This document shows, one piece after another, positions 1 through 6,790 of a stretch of DNA of 12,190 bases. The notes under the pieces are model-generated. The model did not search any database, was not told where the DNA came from, and saw only the letters and a program-made list of their open reading frames with translations. Source of the DNA: JBBECF01 sp040881945 (GTDB lineage Bacteria; Pseudomonadota; Alphaproteobacteria; Dongiales; Dongiaceae); the NCBI GenBank assembly GCA_040881945.1, contig JBBECF010000199.1, positions 1-12,190 on the forward strand. The letters are read 5' to 3'. Both the position numbers and the translations under genes were made by a program. The number at the start of each line of letters is the position of its first letter. The first letter of the stretch is position 1.

Positions 1-413
1 CCGGCGGCGGCGGCCACGGCCTGCTCGAGCGGCACGCCGAGCGCGACCAGGTAATCGACCGTGTTGAGCGGCTGCCCGTCGGGGCCGAAGAACACGACCG
101 GCATGCCCGCCACGATCGCGTCCATCAGCCCTTCGATCACCACGACGCCGCCGTTCGGCGCCGTGATCTCGGCGTTGCCGCCCACGGCGACCACGTCCTC
201 GGGATCGAACGGGAAGGCGAAATTCAGCGGCTGCCCGTCGAACTGGATCGTCACCCGCTCGCCCGGCCCCGGCATGGGGATCGAGGGCGCGCCGTTGGCC
301 TGGGCGAGCTGCACCGCGCCCGGGCCGTCCGCTTGGGTCTGGGGCAAATTCTCGCCGCTGCCGTCGCTCTGCGCCGAGGAGAGACCGTCGCTGGTGGTGG
401 AATCCATGGTCAT
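1..413 (-). CDS. N-terminal part of an unrecognised, probably large protein (cut by window edge)
   Basis: The reading frame opens at ATG 413 and stays open to base 1, giving 137 residues without a stop, so the C-terminus lies outside the window. A second in-frame ATG is at 407; a GGGGAG ten bases before 413 and an AGGA just before 407 leave the exact start open. Residues 1-50 are a polar, low-complexity lead with no signal peptide or membrane segment. Residues 51-137 look like a small beta-rich domain: 'DGQPLN' occurs twice (59-64 and 112-117), flanking a hydrophobic stretch around 'GGVVVIEGLMDAIVAG' (88-103). Acidic, glycine-rich leads without a signal peptide are common in giant adhesins exported by type I secretion in this group, but nothing here proves that. 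The gene follows 627-974 on the same strand after a 213-bp spacer. Function unknown. Confidence 0.6.
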   Translation of the reverse strand, partial: MTMDSTTSDGLSSAQSDGSGENLPQTQADGPGAVQLAQANGAPSIPMPGPGERVTIQFDGQPLNFAFPFDPEDVVAVGGNAEITAPNGGVVVIEGLMDAIVAGMPVVFFGPDGQPLNTVDYLVALGVPLEQAVAAAA

Positions 414-499
414 TTTCCTGTTACTCCCCGGTTTCCGGGCGTTCCGCCCGGCCGCTTACCTGCGCCATTCGAATTGGCAACAAATTCGTCGCGAATGCA

Positions 500-517
500 G
501 GCGGCAGAATAGCCGCC
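500..517 (-). other. Hairpin in the spacer upstream of the first gene
   Basis: GGCGGC and GCCGCC arms (6 bp) flank a 6-base loop, within the 413-627 spacer. No T-run follows on either strand, so it is not a convincing intrinsic terminator. A GC-rich run and an AT-rich patch (about 570-595) lie on the distal side; the patch could hold a promoter for the 1-413 gene, but I see no clear -35/-10 pair. Confidence 0.3.
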
Positions 518-610
518 GGCGCGCCGGCCGGGAACCCGCCGCGGCGCCGAAACCGATACATCGGTGTGTGGTTTACTGTTTATTTATTTCTAGAACCGGC
601 CGCCAGGAAG

Positions 611-626
611 GGCGGCGGGCGCCGCC
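611..626 (-). terminator. GC hairpin directly after the stop of 627-974 (weak terminator candidate)
   Basis: Immediately after the TGA at 627-629 the minus strand forms a 6-bp GGCGGC/GCCGCC stem with a 4-base loop. No uridine run follows, so it would be a weak or Rho-assisted terminator, or merely a transcript-end stabilising structure. Confidence 0.25.
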
Positions 627-974
627 TCAGGCGGTCGTGATGGTCACGTCGACCTCGGGCGAGTAGTAGAGCTTGGTCCCGCCCTCGAACATGAAGTAGG
701 ACAACCCGCCGACGTCGAAGCCGTCGGCGGTCAGGTGGCTCTCGGCGATGCCGAAATCGGCCACCCTCTGGTCGGTGACGATGCTCAGGCGCACACCCTC
801 GCCGGCGCCGACGATGACAATCTCGCCGTTGGCGTCGGGCAGCAGGTCGGCGAAGGAGAGCACGATGCCGGGCTCGATCGCCGCCGACTCGGCCGCCAAA
901 CGCGGCGCGCCGCCGCCCTCACCGCCGGGCAGCGGCAGGTCGTCGGAACGATCGATCGGTCCCGTATCGGTCAT
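627..974 (-). CDS. Hypothetical 115-residue protein
   Basis: I take ATG 974 as the start because GAGG precedes it by about nine bases; a GTG at 992 in the same frame would add six residues. The product is acidic and has no signal peptide, membrane segment or cysteine. After a Gly/Pro-rich lead (to about residue 30) there is a compact region with 'SFADLLPDANGEIVIVGAGEG', then 'GGLSYFMFEGGTKLYYSPEVDVTI' at the C-terminus, which reads as a beta-sandwich edge. I do not recognise the family. It sits between the RHH-PAS gene and the truncated gene 1-413 on the same strand. All three may be one functional group, for example an accessory protein and the N-terminus of a secreted protein; that link is inferred from position alone. 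Confidence 0.6.
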   Translation of the reverse strand: MTDTGPIDRSDDLPLPGGEGGGAPRLAAESAAIEPGIVLSFADLLPDANGEIVIVGAGEGVRLSIVTDQRVADFGIAESHLTADGFDVGGLSYFMFEGGTKLYYSPEVDVTITTA

Positions 975-1002
975 CAAGAACGCCCTCGCCACCTCGCCGC
1001 CG

Positions 1003-1028
1003 CCGCTCGCGCGCGGAGCGGTTTTTTT
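1003..1028 (+). terminator. Intrinsic-terminator-like hairpin plus T7 on the plus strand
   Basis: CCGCTC (1003-1008) pairs perfectly with GAGCGG (1016-1021) around a 7-base GC loop, followed directly by seven T's (1022-1028). This is the classic Rho-independent layout read on the plus strand. Every gene to its left is on the minus strand, so it has no obvious mRNA to end. It lies about 30-55 bases upstream of the ATG of the 627-974 gene, inside that gene's leader, where on the minus strand the A-run comes first. Confidence 0.5.
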
Positions 1029-1040
1029 GCCTTATTACGA

Positions 1041-1069
1041 CCTTTACTCCCGAAATAATCGCATTTCAA
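1041..1069 (-). promoter_or_regulatory. Candidate promoter for the 627-974 gene
   Basis: In an AT-rich island (1021-1085) that stands out from the GC-rich surroundings, the minus strand has TTGAAA (1064-1069), a 17-base spacer and TAAAGG (1041-1046). The -35 is good and the -10 mediocre. Placement between the stop of the RHH-PAS gene and the 974 start fits a separate promoter, but AT-richness alone could generate such a match. Confidence 0.3.
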
Positions 1070-1082
1070 TCGAATATTATCG

Positions 1083-1682
1083 TTAACGCGCCGCGAAGGT
1101 GTCGACCAGGACCAGGAAGCTGAAGTCGTCCGGCCCGGTCACCGCCGCCGGGCACAGATTGGCGCTCGCGACGATGACCCGGCCCGGGCGCACGGAGACG
1201 AGCCGCGCCGGGAACACCGCGGCGACGCCGCGGCCGAACTGCTCGAGGATGGAAGCGAGCGGCGGCGTCGAGCGCACCTGGAACAGGTGCTCGAACGACT
1301 GCCCGACGATGCCGGCGTCCTCGGCCCGCATCCACTGCCGCGCCGCCGCGTTGACGCGCAGGATGCGGCAGTCATGGGCGACGACCAGCGCCGGCGCCGG
1401 GCAGGCCTCGACGAACAGCGCGATCGAGGCCGGCCCGGCGCTCAGCGCCCGCGTCTGCAGCGCGTCCTCGAGCCGCTTCGCCCGCGCCAGCGCCTGCTCC
1501 AGACAGTACCGGCGCAGCGCCCCGGTGACGCCGGTTGCGTCGGCGTCGCGCGCCACCTGGGCGACGAGCCGGTTGAGGCGCAGGCCCGCGGCGGCCGCCA
1601 GCTCCTCGAGGTTGCGCCAGACGACGTCGTCGAGCTTGACGGAGAACCGTCGGCCTTCGAACTGAATGATGCGGTGGCGCAT
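1083..1682 (-). CDS. Ribbon-helix-helix protein with a C-terminal PAS-like domain
   Basis: This 199-residue protein has two parts. Residues about 8-65 ('RRFSVKLDDVVWRNLEELAA' and the following 'LRLNRLVAQVARDAD') fit the ribbon-helix-helix_4 domain common in Alphaproteobacteria: one DNA-contacting strand followed by two helices. Residues about 85-195 read as a PAS domain: 'PAPALVVAHDCRILRVNAAARQW' style core strands, a helix around 'GIVGQSFEHLF', and closing strands 'RVIVASANL' and 'FSFLVLVDTF'. A helix (60-82) links them. The likely role is a dimeric DNA-binding regulator modulated through the PAS part; the ligand cannot be told from sequence. The ATG at 1682 has AGGGGA about ten bases upstream. 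Single RHH_4 proteins are usually under 120 residues, so the added sensor domain is notable. Its divergent spacer carries a perfect palindrome (1745-1759) that could be its operator. Confidence 0.75.
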   Translation of the reverse strand: MRHRIIQFEGRRFSVKLDDVVWRNLEELAAAAGLRLNRLVAQVARDADATGVTGALRRYCLEQALARAKRLEDALQTRALSAGPASIALFVEACPAPALVVAHDCRILRVNAAARQWMRAEDAGIVGQSFEHLFQVRSTPPLASILEQFGRGVAAVFPARLVSVRPGRVIVASANLCPAAVTGPDDFSFLVLVDTFAAR

Positions 1683-1744
1683 GGCGGCCGGTCCCCTGGG
1701 GCGTCGCGGCGACGGCAGCCTGTTGATCTAGCGCCGATTCGTCA

Positions 1745-1759
1745 AGATTCCGCGAATCT
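1745..1759. promoter_or_regulatory. Perfect 15-bp palindrome in a divergent spacer (candidate operator)
   Basis: AGATTC-CGC-GAATCT is a perfect 6+3+6 inverted repeat located 62 bp from the RHH-PAS start and 82 bp from the start of the plus-strand gene at 1842. A further GATTCG half-site lies at 1736-1741, so three similar half-sites are spaced over about 25 bp. RHH proteins bind short inverted or tandem half-sites near their own promoters, so autoregulation is plausible. The assignment is inference. Confidence 0.35.
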
Positions 1760-1841
1760 CGGCGGACGGCCGGCGGCGCCTTCGCGCTTTCTTAACCTCG
1801 TTGCGCCAGCGTGCAGGCGCCCGTTCCGGGGGACCGACCGC

Positions 1842-2183
1842 ATGCCTTTCGTCAAACGCGACGCCACCGGCGCCCTCGCCGCCTTGTTCCGCGAGCGCGC
1901 CGCCGACGCGACCGAGTACCTGGCCCCCGATCACCCGGCCGTGCGTGCCTTCGCGGCCGCCGCCCCGGCCGAACCCACGGCCAGGGCCCGGCTCCTCGAC
2001 TCCGATCTCGATATGATCCGGGTGTACGAGGATCTGATCGACGTGCTCATGGAAAAGCGTCTGGTGGCGCTCACCGACTTCCCGCCGGCGGCGCAGGGCA
2101 AGCTGGTCCGGCACAAGCGGCTGCGCGACTCGCTGCACGCGATCGGCGACGTCATCCAGGCCGAGGACGACGGAATCTTTTAG
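1842..2183 (+). CDS. Small conserved protein of the 'tryptophan synthase subunit beta-like' family
   Basis: The start is ATG 1842, preceded by GGGGGA about eight bases upstream; reading further upstream only extends into antisense of the neighbouring regulator. The 113-residue product shows the family's layout: an N-terminal 'MPFVKRDATG', a variable middle, then the conserved core 'SDLDMIRVYEDLIDVLMEKR' (54-73), 'ALTDFPPAAQGKLVRHKRLR' (76-95) and an acidic tail ending DDGIF. Such proteins are widely annotated as TrpB-like, but they lack the PLP-lysine region and active-site motifs of real TrpB (about 400 residues), so enzymatic activity should not be assumed. No cellular role is established that I can name. 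The gene is single, divergent from the RHH-PAS gene and convergent with hpd, its stop 11 bp from the hpd stop. Confidence 0.75.
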   Translation: MPFVKRDATGALAALFRERAADATEYLAPDHPAVRAFAAAAPAEPTARARLLDSDLDMIRVYEDLIDVLMEKRLVALTDFPPAAQGKLVRHKRLRDSLHAIGDVIQAEDDGIF

Positions 2184-2194
2184 CGTCCCGGCTT

Positions 2195-3250
<1,056 letters not shown>

Positions 3251-3267
3251 GCGGACCTCCTCGGGCC

Positions 3268-4260
3268 TTATCTCGGCCCCTCGTAGCGCACCACCTCCTG
3301 CTCGATGGCGCCGAAGATCGAGCGGCCGTCGGCGTCGAGCATCTTGATCCGCACCCGGTCGCCGAAGCGCAAGTACGGCGTCGTCGGCGCGCCCGAGTCG
3401 AGCTGCTCGAGCACGCGCCGCTCGGCGATGCAGGACGAGCCCGTTGCGCGGTCGCGGTTCGACACCGTGCCCGAGCCGACGATCGTGCCGGCGCCGAGGC
3501 TGCGCGTCCTGGCCGCGTGCGCGATCAGCGTCGGGAAATCGAAGGTCATGTCCGTGCCGGCATCGGGCCGGCCGAACGGCGCGCCGTTGAGATGGCTGAG
3601 CAGCGGCAGATGCAGCCGCCCGCCGTCCCAGGCGGCGCCGAGCTCGTCGGGCGTCGCCGCGACCGGCGAGAAGGCGCTGGCCGGCTTGCTCTGGAAGAAG
3701 CCGAAGCCCTTGGCCAGCTCGCCCGGCACCAGGTTGCGCAAGGACACGTCGTTGACCAGCAGCAGCAGCTTGATGTGGTGGCCGGCGGCTTCGGCCGTCG
3801 TCCCCGCCGGCACGTCGTCGGTGACGACCGCGATCTCGGCCTCGAAGTCGATGCCCCAGGCCTCGTCCGCCGCCTCGATCGGATCGCGCGGGCCGAGGAA
3901 CCCGTCCGACCCGCCCTGATACATCAAGGGGTCGGTCCAGAAGCTCTCCGGCATCGCGGCGCCGCGCGCTTTGCGCACCAGCTCGACGTGGTTGACGTAG
4001 GCGCTGCCGTCCGCCCACTGATAGGCGCGCGGCAGCGGCGCGGCCAACGCGGCGGGGTCGAGCGCGAAGGCGCCCGGCGCCTCGCCCAGATCGAGCAGCC
4101 GCGCGACCGAGCGCAGCTCGGGCGCCAGCGTCGTCCAGTCGTCGAGCGCCGCCTGCAGCGTCGGCGCGATGCGCGGCACGGCGACGGCCCGCACCAGCGC
4201 CCGGTCGACGACGACCAGCGTCCCGTCCCGCCCGCCCGCCTTGAGCGAACCCAGCTTCAC
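3268..4260 (-). CDS. Fumarylacetoacetate hydrolase-family protein (probable fumarylacetoacetase)
   Basis: In this operon it should hydrolyse fumarylacetoacetate (or maleylacetoacetate) to fumarate and acetoacetate, the last step of the homogentisate pathway. The product has 330 residues from GTG 4260. The N-terminal part (1-80, 'VKLGSLKAGGRDGTLVVV') is the FAA_hydrolase_N type; the catalytic fold follows from about 85. Candidate metal ligands are D110 ('TDPLMYQGG'), E140 and E142 ('DFEAEIAVV') and D171 ('LVNDVSLRN'); 'KGFGFFQSKPASAFSP' (184-199) lines the active site in this family. It is shorter than classical fumarylacetoacetases (about 420) and matches the ~330-residue bacterial type. The GTG overlaps the hmgA TGA by four bases (GTGA), so translation is probably coupled. 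An in-frame ATG far upstream would lie inside hmgA and is not credible. Confidence 0.88.
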   Translation of the reverse strand: MKLGSLKAGGRDGTLVVVDRALVRAVAVPRIAPTLQAALDDWTTLAPELRSVARLLDLGEAPGAFALDPAALAAPLPRAYQWADGSAYVNHVELVRKARGAAMPESFWTDPLMYQGGSDGFLGPRDPIEAADEAWGIDFEAEIAVVTDDVPAGTTAEAAGHHIKLLLLVNDVSLRNLVPGELAKGFGFFQSKPASAFSPVAATPDELGAAWDGGRLHLPLLSHLNGAPFGRPDAGTDMTFDFPTLIAHAARTRSLGAGTIVGSGTVSNRDRATGSSCIAERRVLEQLDSGAPTTPYLRFGDRVRIKMLDADGRSIFGAIEQEVVRYEGPR

Positions 4261-5200
4261 CGGCCGCTCTCGCCCTTCCACGAGTCGACGTAACCGGTCC
4301 ACTCGATGCCGTCGGGCAGCGTGCCCACGTCGAGCGCGTCGCGCGTATCGACCATGACCGCGACTTCGTCGGTCGCCGGCCGCTTCGGCTTCAGAGCGGC
4401 CTGCAGCGCCTTCGGATGCGGCCCGTGGGTGAAGCCGCAGGGGTGGAAGGTGACCATCCCCGGCTTGATGTTGTCGCGGCTGAAGAAGTCGCCGGCGTGG
4501 TAGAAGATGACCTCGTCGTAGTCGTCGTTGTTGTGGAAGAACGGCACCTTGAGCGCGCCGGGGTCGGTCTCGAACGGGCGCGGCGCGAAGGTGCAGACGA
4601 CGAAGCGGTCGGCGACGAAGGTGGTGTGCGCCGACGGCGGCAGGTGATAGCGGTGGCTCATCAGCGGCCGGATGTCGGCGACGTTGAGCCGCACCGGCGC
4701 GAGAGTCCCGTGCCAGCCCACGGCGTCCAGCGGATTGAACGGATAGGTGACGGTCGACAGCCGCCCGCGCCGCTTGATGACGACGCGCCATGTCGAATCG
4801 CCCTGCTGCGCCGTGAACGCGTCGTCGATGCGCGGCACGTCGAGGACCGCCGGGTCGAAGATGGCATGGGCGCCGACCAGGCCGCGCTCGGGCAGCCGGA
4901 AGCTCGACCCCGTCGCCTCGATCAGCAGCGCCGCGACCGNNNNNNNNNNNNNNNNNNNNNNNNNNNNNNNNNNNNNNNNNNNNNNNNNNNNNNNNNNNNN
5001 NNNNNNNNNNNNNNNNNNNNNNNNNNNNNNNNNNNNNNNCCCGTCCAGCCGGTCGGCGGGTGGGCGTGGTGCATATGCGTCGCCGGCCCGAAGAACCCCT
5101 CCTTGCTCAGCTCGCGCTCAAAGGTCCCCGGCGGCAAATCCGCATGCGCCTGGCGCGACGCCACCCCCTCGGCCCGCGAGAACGAGATCCAGTTCTTCAT
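4257..5200 (-). CDS. hmgA: Homogentisate 1,2-dioxygenase, interrupted by an assembly gap
   Basis: Fe(II) ring-cleaving enzyme converting homogentisate to maleylacetoacetate. Two pieces are visible. The N-terminal 53 residues (5040-5200) begin 'MKNWISFSRAEGVASRQAHA' and include 'KEGFFGPATHMHHAHPPTGW'. The C-terminal 227 residues (4257-4939) begin 'VAALLIEATGSSFRLPERG' and contain the iron-site region: His at 4533-4535 and Glu at 4512-4514 in 'FHNNDDYDEVIF', then His in 'THGPHP' (about 4425). The cupin-type short form of this family is roughly 370-380 residues, so about 90 residues (~280 bp) should be missing, not the 100 bp that the N run suggests. The two pieces are in different frames across the N's, which is expected if 100 is a placeholder. 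The ATG at 5200 has AGGAG ten bases upstream. First gene of the operon. Confidence 0.88.
4940..5039. other. Assembly gap of exactly 100 N
   Basis: A run of exactly 100 N's, the conventional placeholder for a gap of unknown length. It falls inside hmgA. The real missing sequence is probably nearer 280-300 bp, judged from the family's protein length. Confidence 0.95.
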
Positions 5201-5315
5201 GGGCGGGGCGCTCCTCTCGAATTGCCCTTACAATATCCCTGCCCGCGCCGCCGAGACCCCGGCCGGCCTTCTCCTGTTATCATATAGGGTCGCCGGCGGC
5301 TGCGCGTTGCCGAGG

Positions 5316-5374
5316 GTCGCATGGCGCGAACGGTCCTCGACCGGGAGTCTCCGGATGACTCCCGCCGGCCGTCG
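5316..5374 (-). repeat. Copy 1 of a ~60-bp dispersed stem-loop repeat
   Basis: This copy matches 6511-6570 at about 80% identity over the whole length with one single-base gap. Its centre is a perfect hairpin: CGGGAGTC (5342-5349), a 7-base loop, GACTCCCG (5357-5364). Read on the minus strand, both copies end in ATGCGAC and lie upstream of a minus-strand gene (here hmgA, 116 bp away). No coding potential is evident, and a short intergenic repeat family of this genome is the simplest reading. Confidence 0.6.
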
Positions 5375-5478
5375 GTGTCGAGGCCTGCGAACATCGAGCA
5401 CCCGGCGGCGGAACCCCTCGGTCTCCGGCGATTAGAGAAAGGTCCATGGGCGATGGCCTTGTATCGGGGCGGGTTCGA

Positions 5479-5562
5479 CCCCCGGGTTTAACCCGGGGGC
5501 GCCGCTACCATAGCGGGGACCGCCCGCCGCGTCATGGTCCCGCGGGAGGATCCCCGCGGGAC
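5479..5562. repeat. Cluster of consecutive and nested palindromes
   Basis: Within 84 bp there are four inverted repeats. CCCCCGGGTT and AACCCGGGGG are separated by one base (5479-5499). CCGCTA/TAGCGG have a 3-base loop (5502-5516). GTCCCGCGGG/CCCGCGGGAC have a 6-base loop (5537-5562). An outer GGGACC/GGTCCC pair (5516-5521/5536-5541) competes with the last. Such density suggests a REP- or MITE-like element or a structured RNA; no T-run follows, so these are not simple terminators. Confidence 0.55.
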
Positions 5563-5836
5563 GGCACAGGAAAAATCCGAGCGACCGACGCCATACGCAG
5601 CGGGCCTTCGCCCGCCGAAGGGCTTCGACGACGCCCCCAGTGGAGCCGGCTGGGCTTCGGCCCGCAGGCGGGCGAGCGACGGGCGAAATGTCGCTTTCAG
5701 GCAAGTTTCGTCCGGCGGGGCCCGCCCGGCGGGGCGGGACGGCGTTTCCGGCCGCGAGCGCCCCGGTGGCGAAATTCTCTCCACGATGTCCAACAACAAG
5801 CGGCAACCGCCGTACCGTCAGGGTAGGACTACGATC

Positions 5837-6139
5837 CTACGCCGTCAAGGGTCTGGCACGATCGATGCGCTCGCGGCGGCGCGGCGAATGCAGGGCATCC
5901 CACAGGTCGTTGCGGCGCTGGACGTTCAGCCAGAAGTCCGGACTGTTGCCGAACACTCGGGCGAGCATCAGGGCCGTGTCGGCGGTCACCGCGCGCGGGT
6001 CGTTGCACAGTTCGTTGACGTGCTTGCGCGGCACATTCATGGCTTCGGCCAACGCGGTCTGCGTGAGGCCGAGCGGTTCCATGAACTCCGCAACCAGGAT
6101 TTCGCCGACGCTCGCCGGTTTGCGCTCCGTCATCAGCAT
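5837..6139 (-). CDS. higA: HigA-family antitoxin (helix-turn-helix)
   Basis: The 100-residue product fits the XRE-type antitoxins of HigBA modules. The family's opening 'KPASVGEILVAEFMEPLGLT' is at residues 7-26, the helix-turn-helix follows ('LTQTALAEAMNVPRKHVNEL', 25-44), and 'RAVTADTALMLARVFGNSPDFWLNVQ' completes the core. Normally it neutralises the HigB mRNA-interferase and represses its own operon. The ATG at 6139 is chosen because GAGG lies five bases upstream and the family begins just here; a longer frame to 6202 reads through the toxin gene remnant. The partner upstream, where higB belongs, survives only as a C-terminal fragment (6147-6266), so this antitoxin is probably an orphan. 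Some orphan HigA proteins act as host regulators, but no target can be named. Confidence 0.85.
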   Translation of the reverse strand: MLMTERKPASVGEILVAEFMEPLGLTQTALAEAMNVPRKHVNELCNDPRAVTADTALMLARVFGNSPDFWLNVQRRNDLWDALHSPRRRERIDRARPLTA

Positions 6140-6146
6140 GGGGACC

Positions 6147-6266
6147 TCACCGATAGCCGTGTTTGTCCAAATAGACCCGCGACGCTTCCCCGCGGCCGCC
6201 ATGCCACTGGAAAAGCAAGCGCCATTGCTCGTTCACGCGGAGCGACGCCCCACACCAGAATCTCAT
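6147..6266 (-). pseudogene. higB: Truncated higB toxin remnant (C-terminal part only)
   Basis: Reading minus from 6266 to the TGA at 6147-6149 gives 39 residues. About the last 32, 'SLRVNEQWRLLFQWHGG' and 'GEASRVYLDKHGYR', match the C-terminal strands of RelE/HigB toxins (the family pattern is S-I/L-R-V-N-x-Q-W-R-L-x-F-x-W, then a final acidic/His strand). Full HigB proteins are about 92 residues. Upstream in frame there is a TAG at 6267-6269, and none of the other minus frames holds the missing N-terminal half. The stop lies 7 bp before higA, the normal higBA spacing. The ATG at 6266 overlaps the preceding gene's TGA (ATGA), probably by chance. The active site would be incomplete, so no toxin is expected. 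Confidence 0.75.
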
Positions 6267-6469
6267 CTACTCGTTCGACTACGCCAAATTGCCGTCAGCG
6301 GCCGGGGTAGGTATACGTTTTCGGACGCCGCGACGGGACGAAATTCGAGGCCCTCTATATTCGTTTCCCCCTGGGTCTGATGCGAGCCGTTTCGGTGCGC
6401 TTGATCTTCGAGTTTCACGATGGTCACAAGAAACATGATGACCGCGAAGGCGAGGAGAGCAAGGGCCAT
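6263..6469 (-). CDS. Small single-pass membrane protein, CoxF-like oxidase accessory candidate
   Basis: From ATG 6469 the product is 68 residues: one hydrophobic helix at residues 1-20 ('MALALLAFAVIMFLVTIVKL'), then a polar tail of about 48. The start has a strong GAGGAG seven bases upstream. An in-frame ATG at 6517 would add 'MRLVPKRSRQRSRSIA', a basic lead resembling the small CoxF-type proteins found between ctaB and ctaG in Alphaproteobacteria, which usually end soon after the 'VTIVKL' helix. The homology therefore argues for the longer start and the ribosome site for the shorter. The long tail is unusual and runs into the higB remnant, so it may be out-of-family sequence acquired by a rearrangement. 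The gene is divergent from the oxidase operon, which supports a role in oxidase assembly or stability. Confidence 0.55.
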   Translation of the reverse strand: MALALLAFAVIMFLVTIVKLEDQAHRNGSHQTQGETNIEGLEFRPVAASENVYLPRPLTAIWRSRTSR

Positions 6470-6510
6470 GGCTATGCTCCTCGAGCGTTGTCGACTTCGC
6501 TTTGGCACCA

Positions 6511-6570
6511 GTCGCATCGTGCAAACGATCCTTATACCGAGAGTCCCCGGATGACTGCCGCCGGCTGTCG
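6511..6570 (-). repeat. Copy 2 of the ~60-bp dispersed stem-loop repeat
   Basis: Partner of 5316-5374. The central hairpin is weaker here: AGTC (6542-6545) and GACT (6553-6556) around the same 7-base loop, with changes in the outer stem. Read on the minus strand, its ATGCGAC end coincides with the alternative start (6517) of the CoxF-like gene. This weakens the case for that start, or alternatively means the repeat supplies it. Confidence 0.6.
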
Positions 6571-6648
6571 ACAAACGCAGCACGAAGGGCGTCCCGGTCC
6601 GGCCCTAAACCGAGACGGGGCGGACCGCGATCCGCCCCAATCGTGCTA

Positions 6649-6675
6649 TTGCCTCGCGGCCGAATCATGCATAAT
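6649..6675 (+). promoter_or_regulatory. Candidate promoter of the oxidase operon
   Basis: TTGCCT (6649-6654) and CATAAT (6670-6675) are separated by 15 bases, in a small AT-rich patch about 115 bp upstream of the subunit II start. The -10 matches five of six consensus bases; the -35 is fair and the spacing short. No other clear pair was seen in 6571-6790. Confidence 0.35.
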
Positions 6676-6790
6676 AAAGGCTCGGCGCGGCACCACGCGA
6701 GAGGGTCGGGCGGTCGGTTTGTCGAAAGACGGGCCGGCCAGCCGTTTGGCGAGTGCCGGGGCACGTTTCTTCAACAAGGATGACTGAGGA

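Larger units (their letters stand above)
5201..5836. other. 636-bp intergenic region, palindrome-rich, no credible gene
   Basis: It lies between the hmgA start and the higA stop. Contents in order: a possible hmgA promoter (minus-strand TATGAT at 5279-5284, without a clear -35); one copy of a dispersed stem-loop repeat (5316-5374); a tight cluster of palindromes (5479-5562); further GC hairpins, including CCTTCG/CGAAGG at 5605-5621 and GCCCGC/GCGGGC near 5660-5675; and a GTAGGA/TCCTAC stem (5823-5840) overlapping the higA stop. Open frames exist on both strands (for example 5432-5806, minus), but they have proline/arginine-rich, low-complexity translations, no good ribosome site and no family I recognise. 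It is probably repeat-derived non-coding DNA. Confidence 0.6.

Noticed and set aside
4257..5200. Natural frameshift in hmgA
   Set aside because: The frame change coincides with a 100-N placeholder gap, so it cannot be read as a mutation.
5471..5487. tRNA T-arm-like GGTTCGACC next to a GC stem
   Set aside because: No acceptor, D or anticodon arms can be drawn around it; it is part of the palindrome cluster.
5432..5806. 124-codon minus-strand frame (and overlapping plus-strand frames) in the intergenic region
   Set aside because: The compositions are Pro/Arg/Gly-rich, several frames are open on both strands at once because of high GC, palindromes run through it, and there is no ribosome site or recognisable family.
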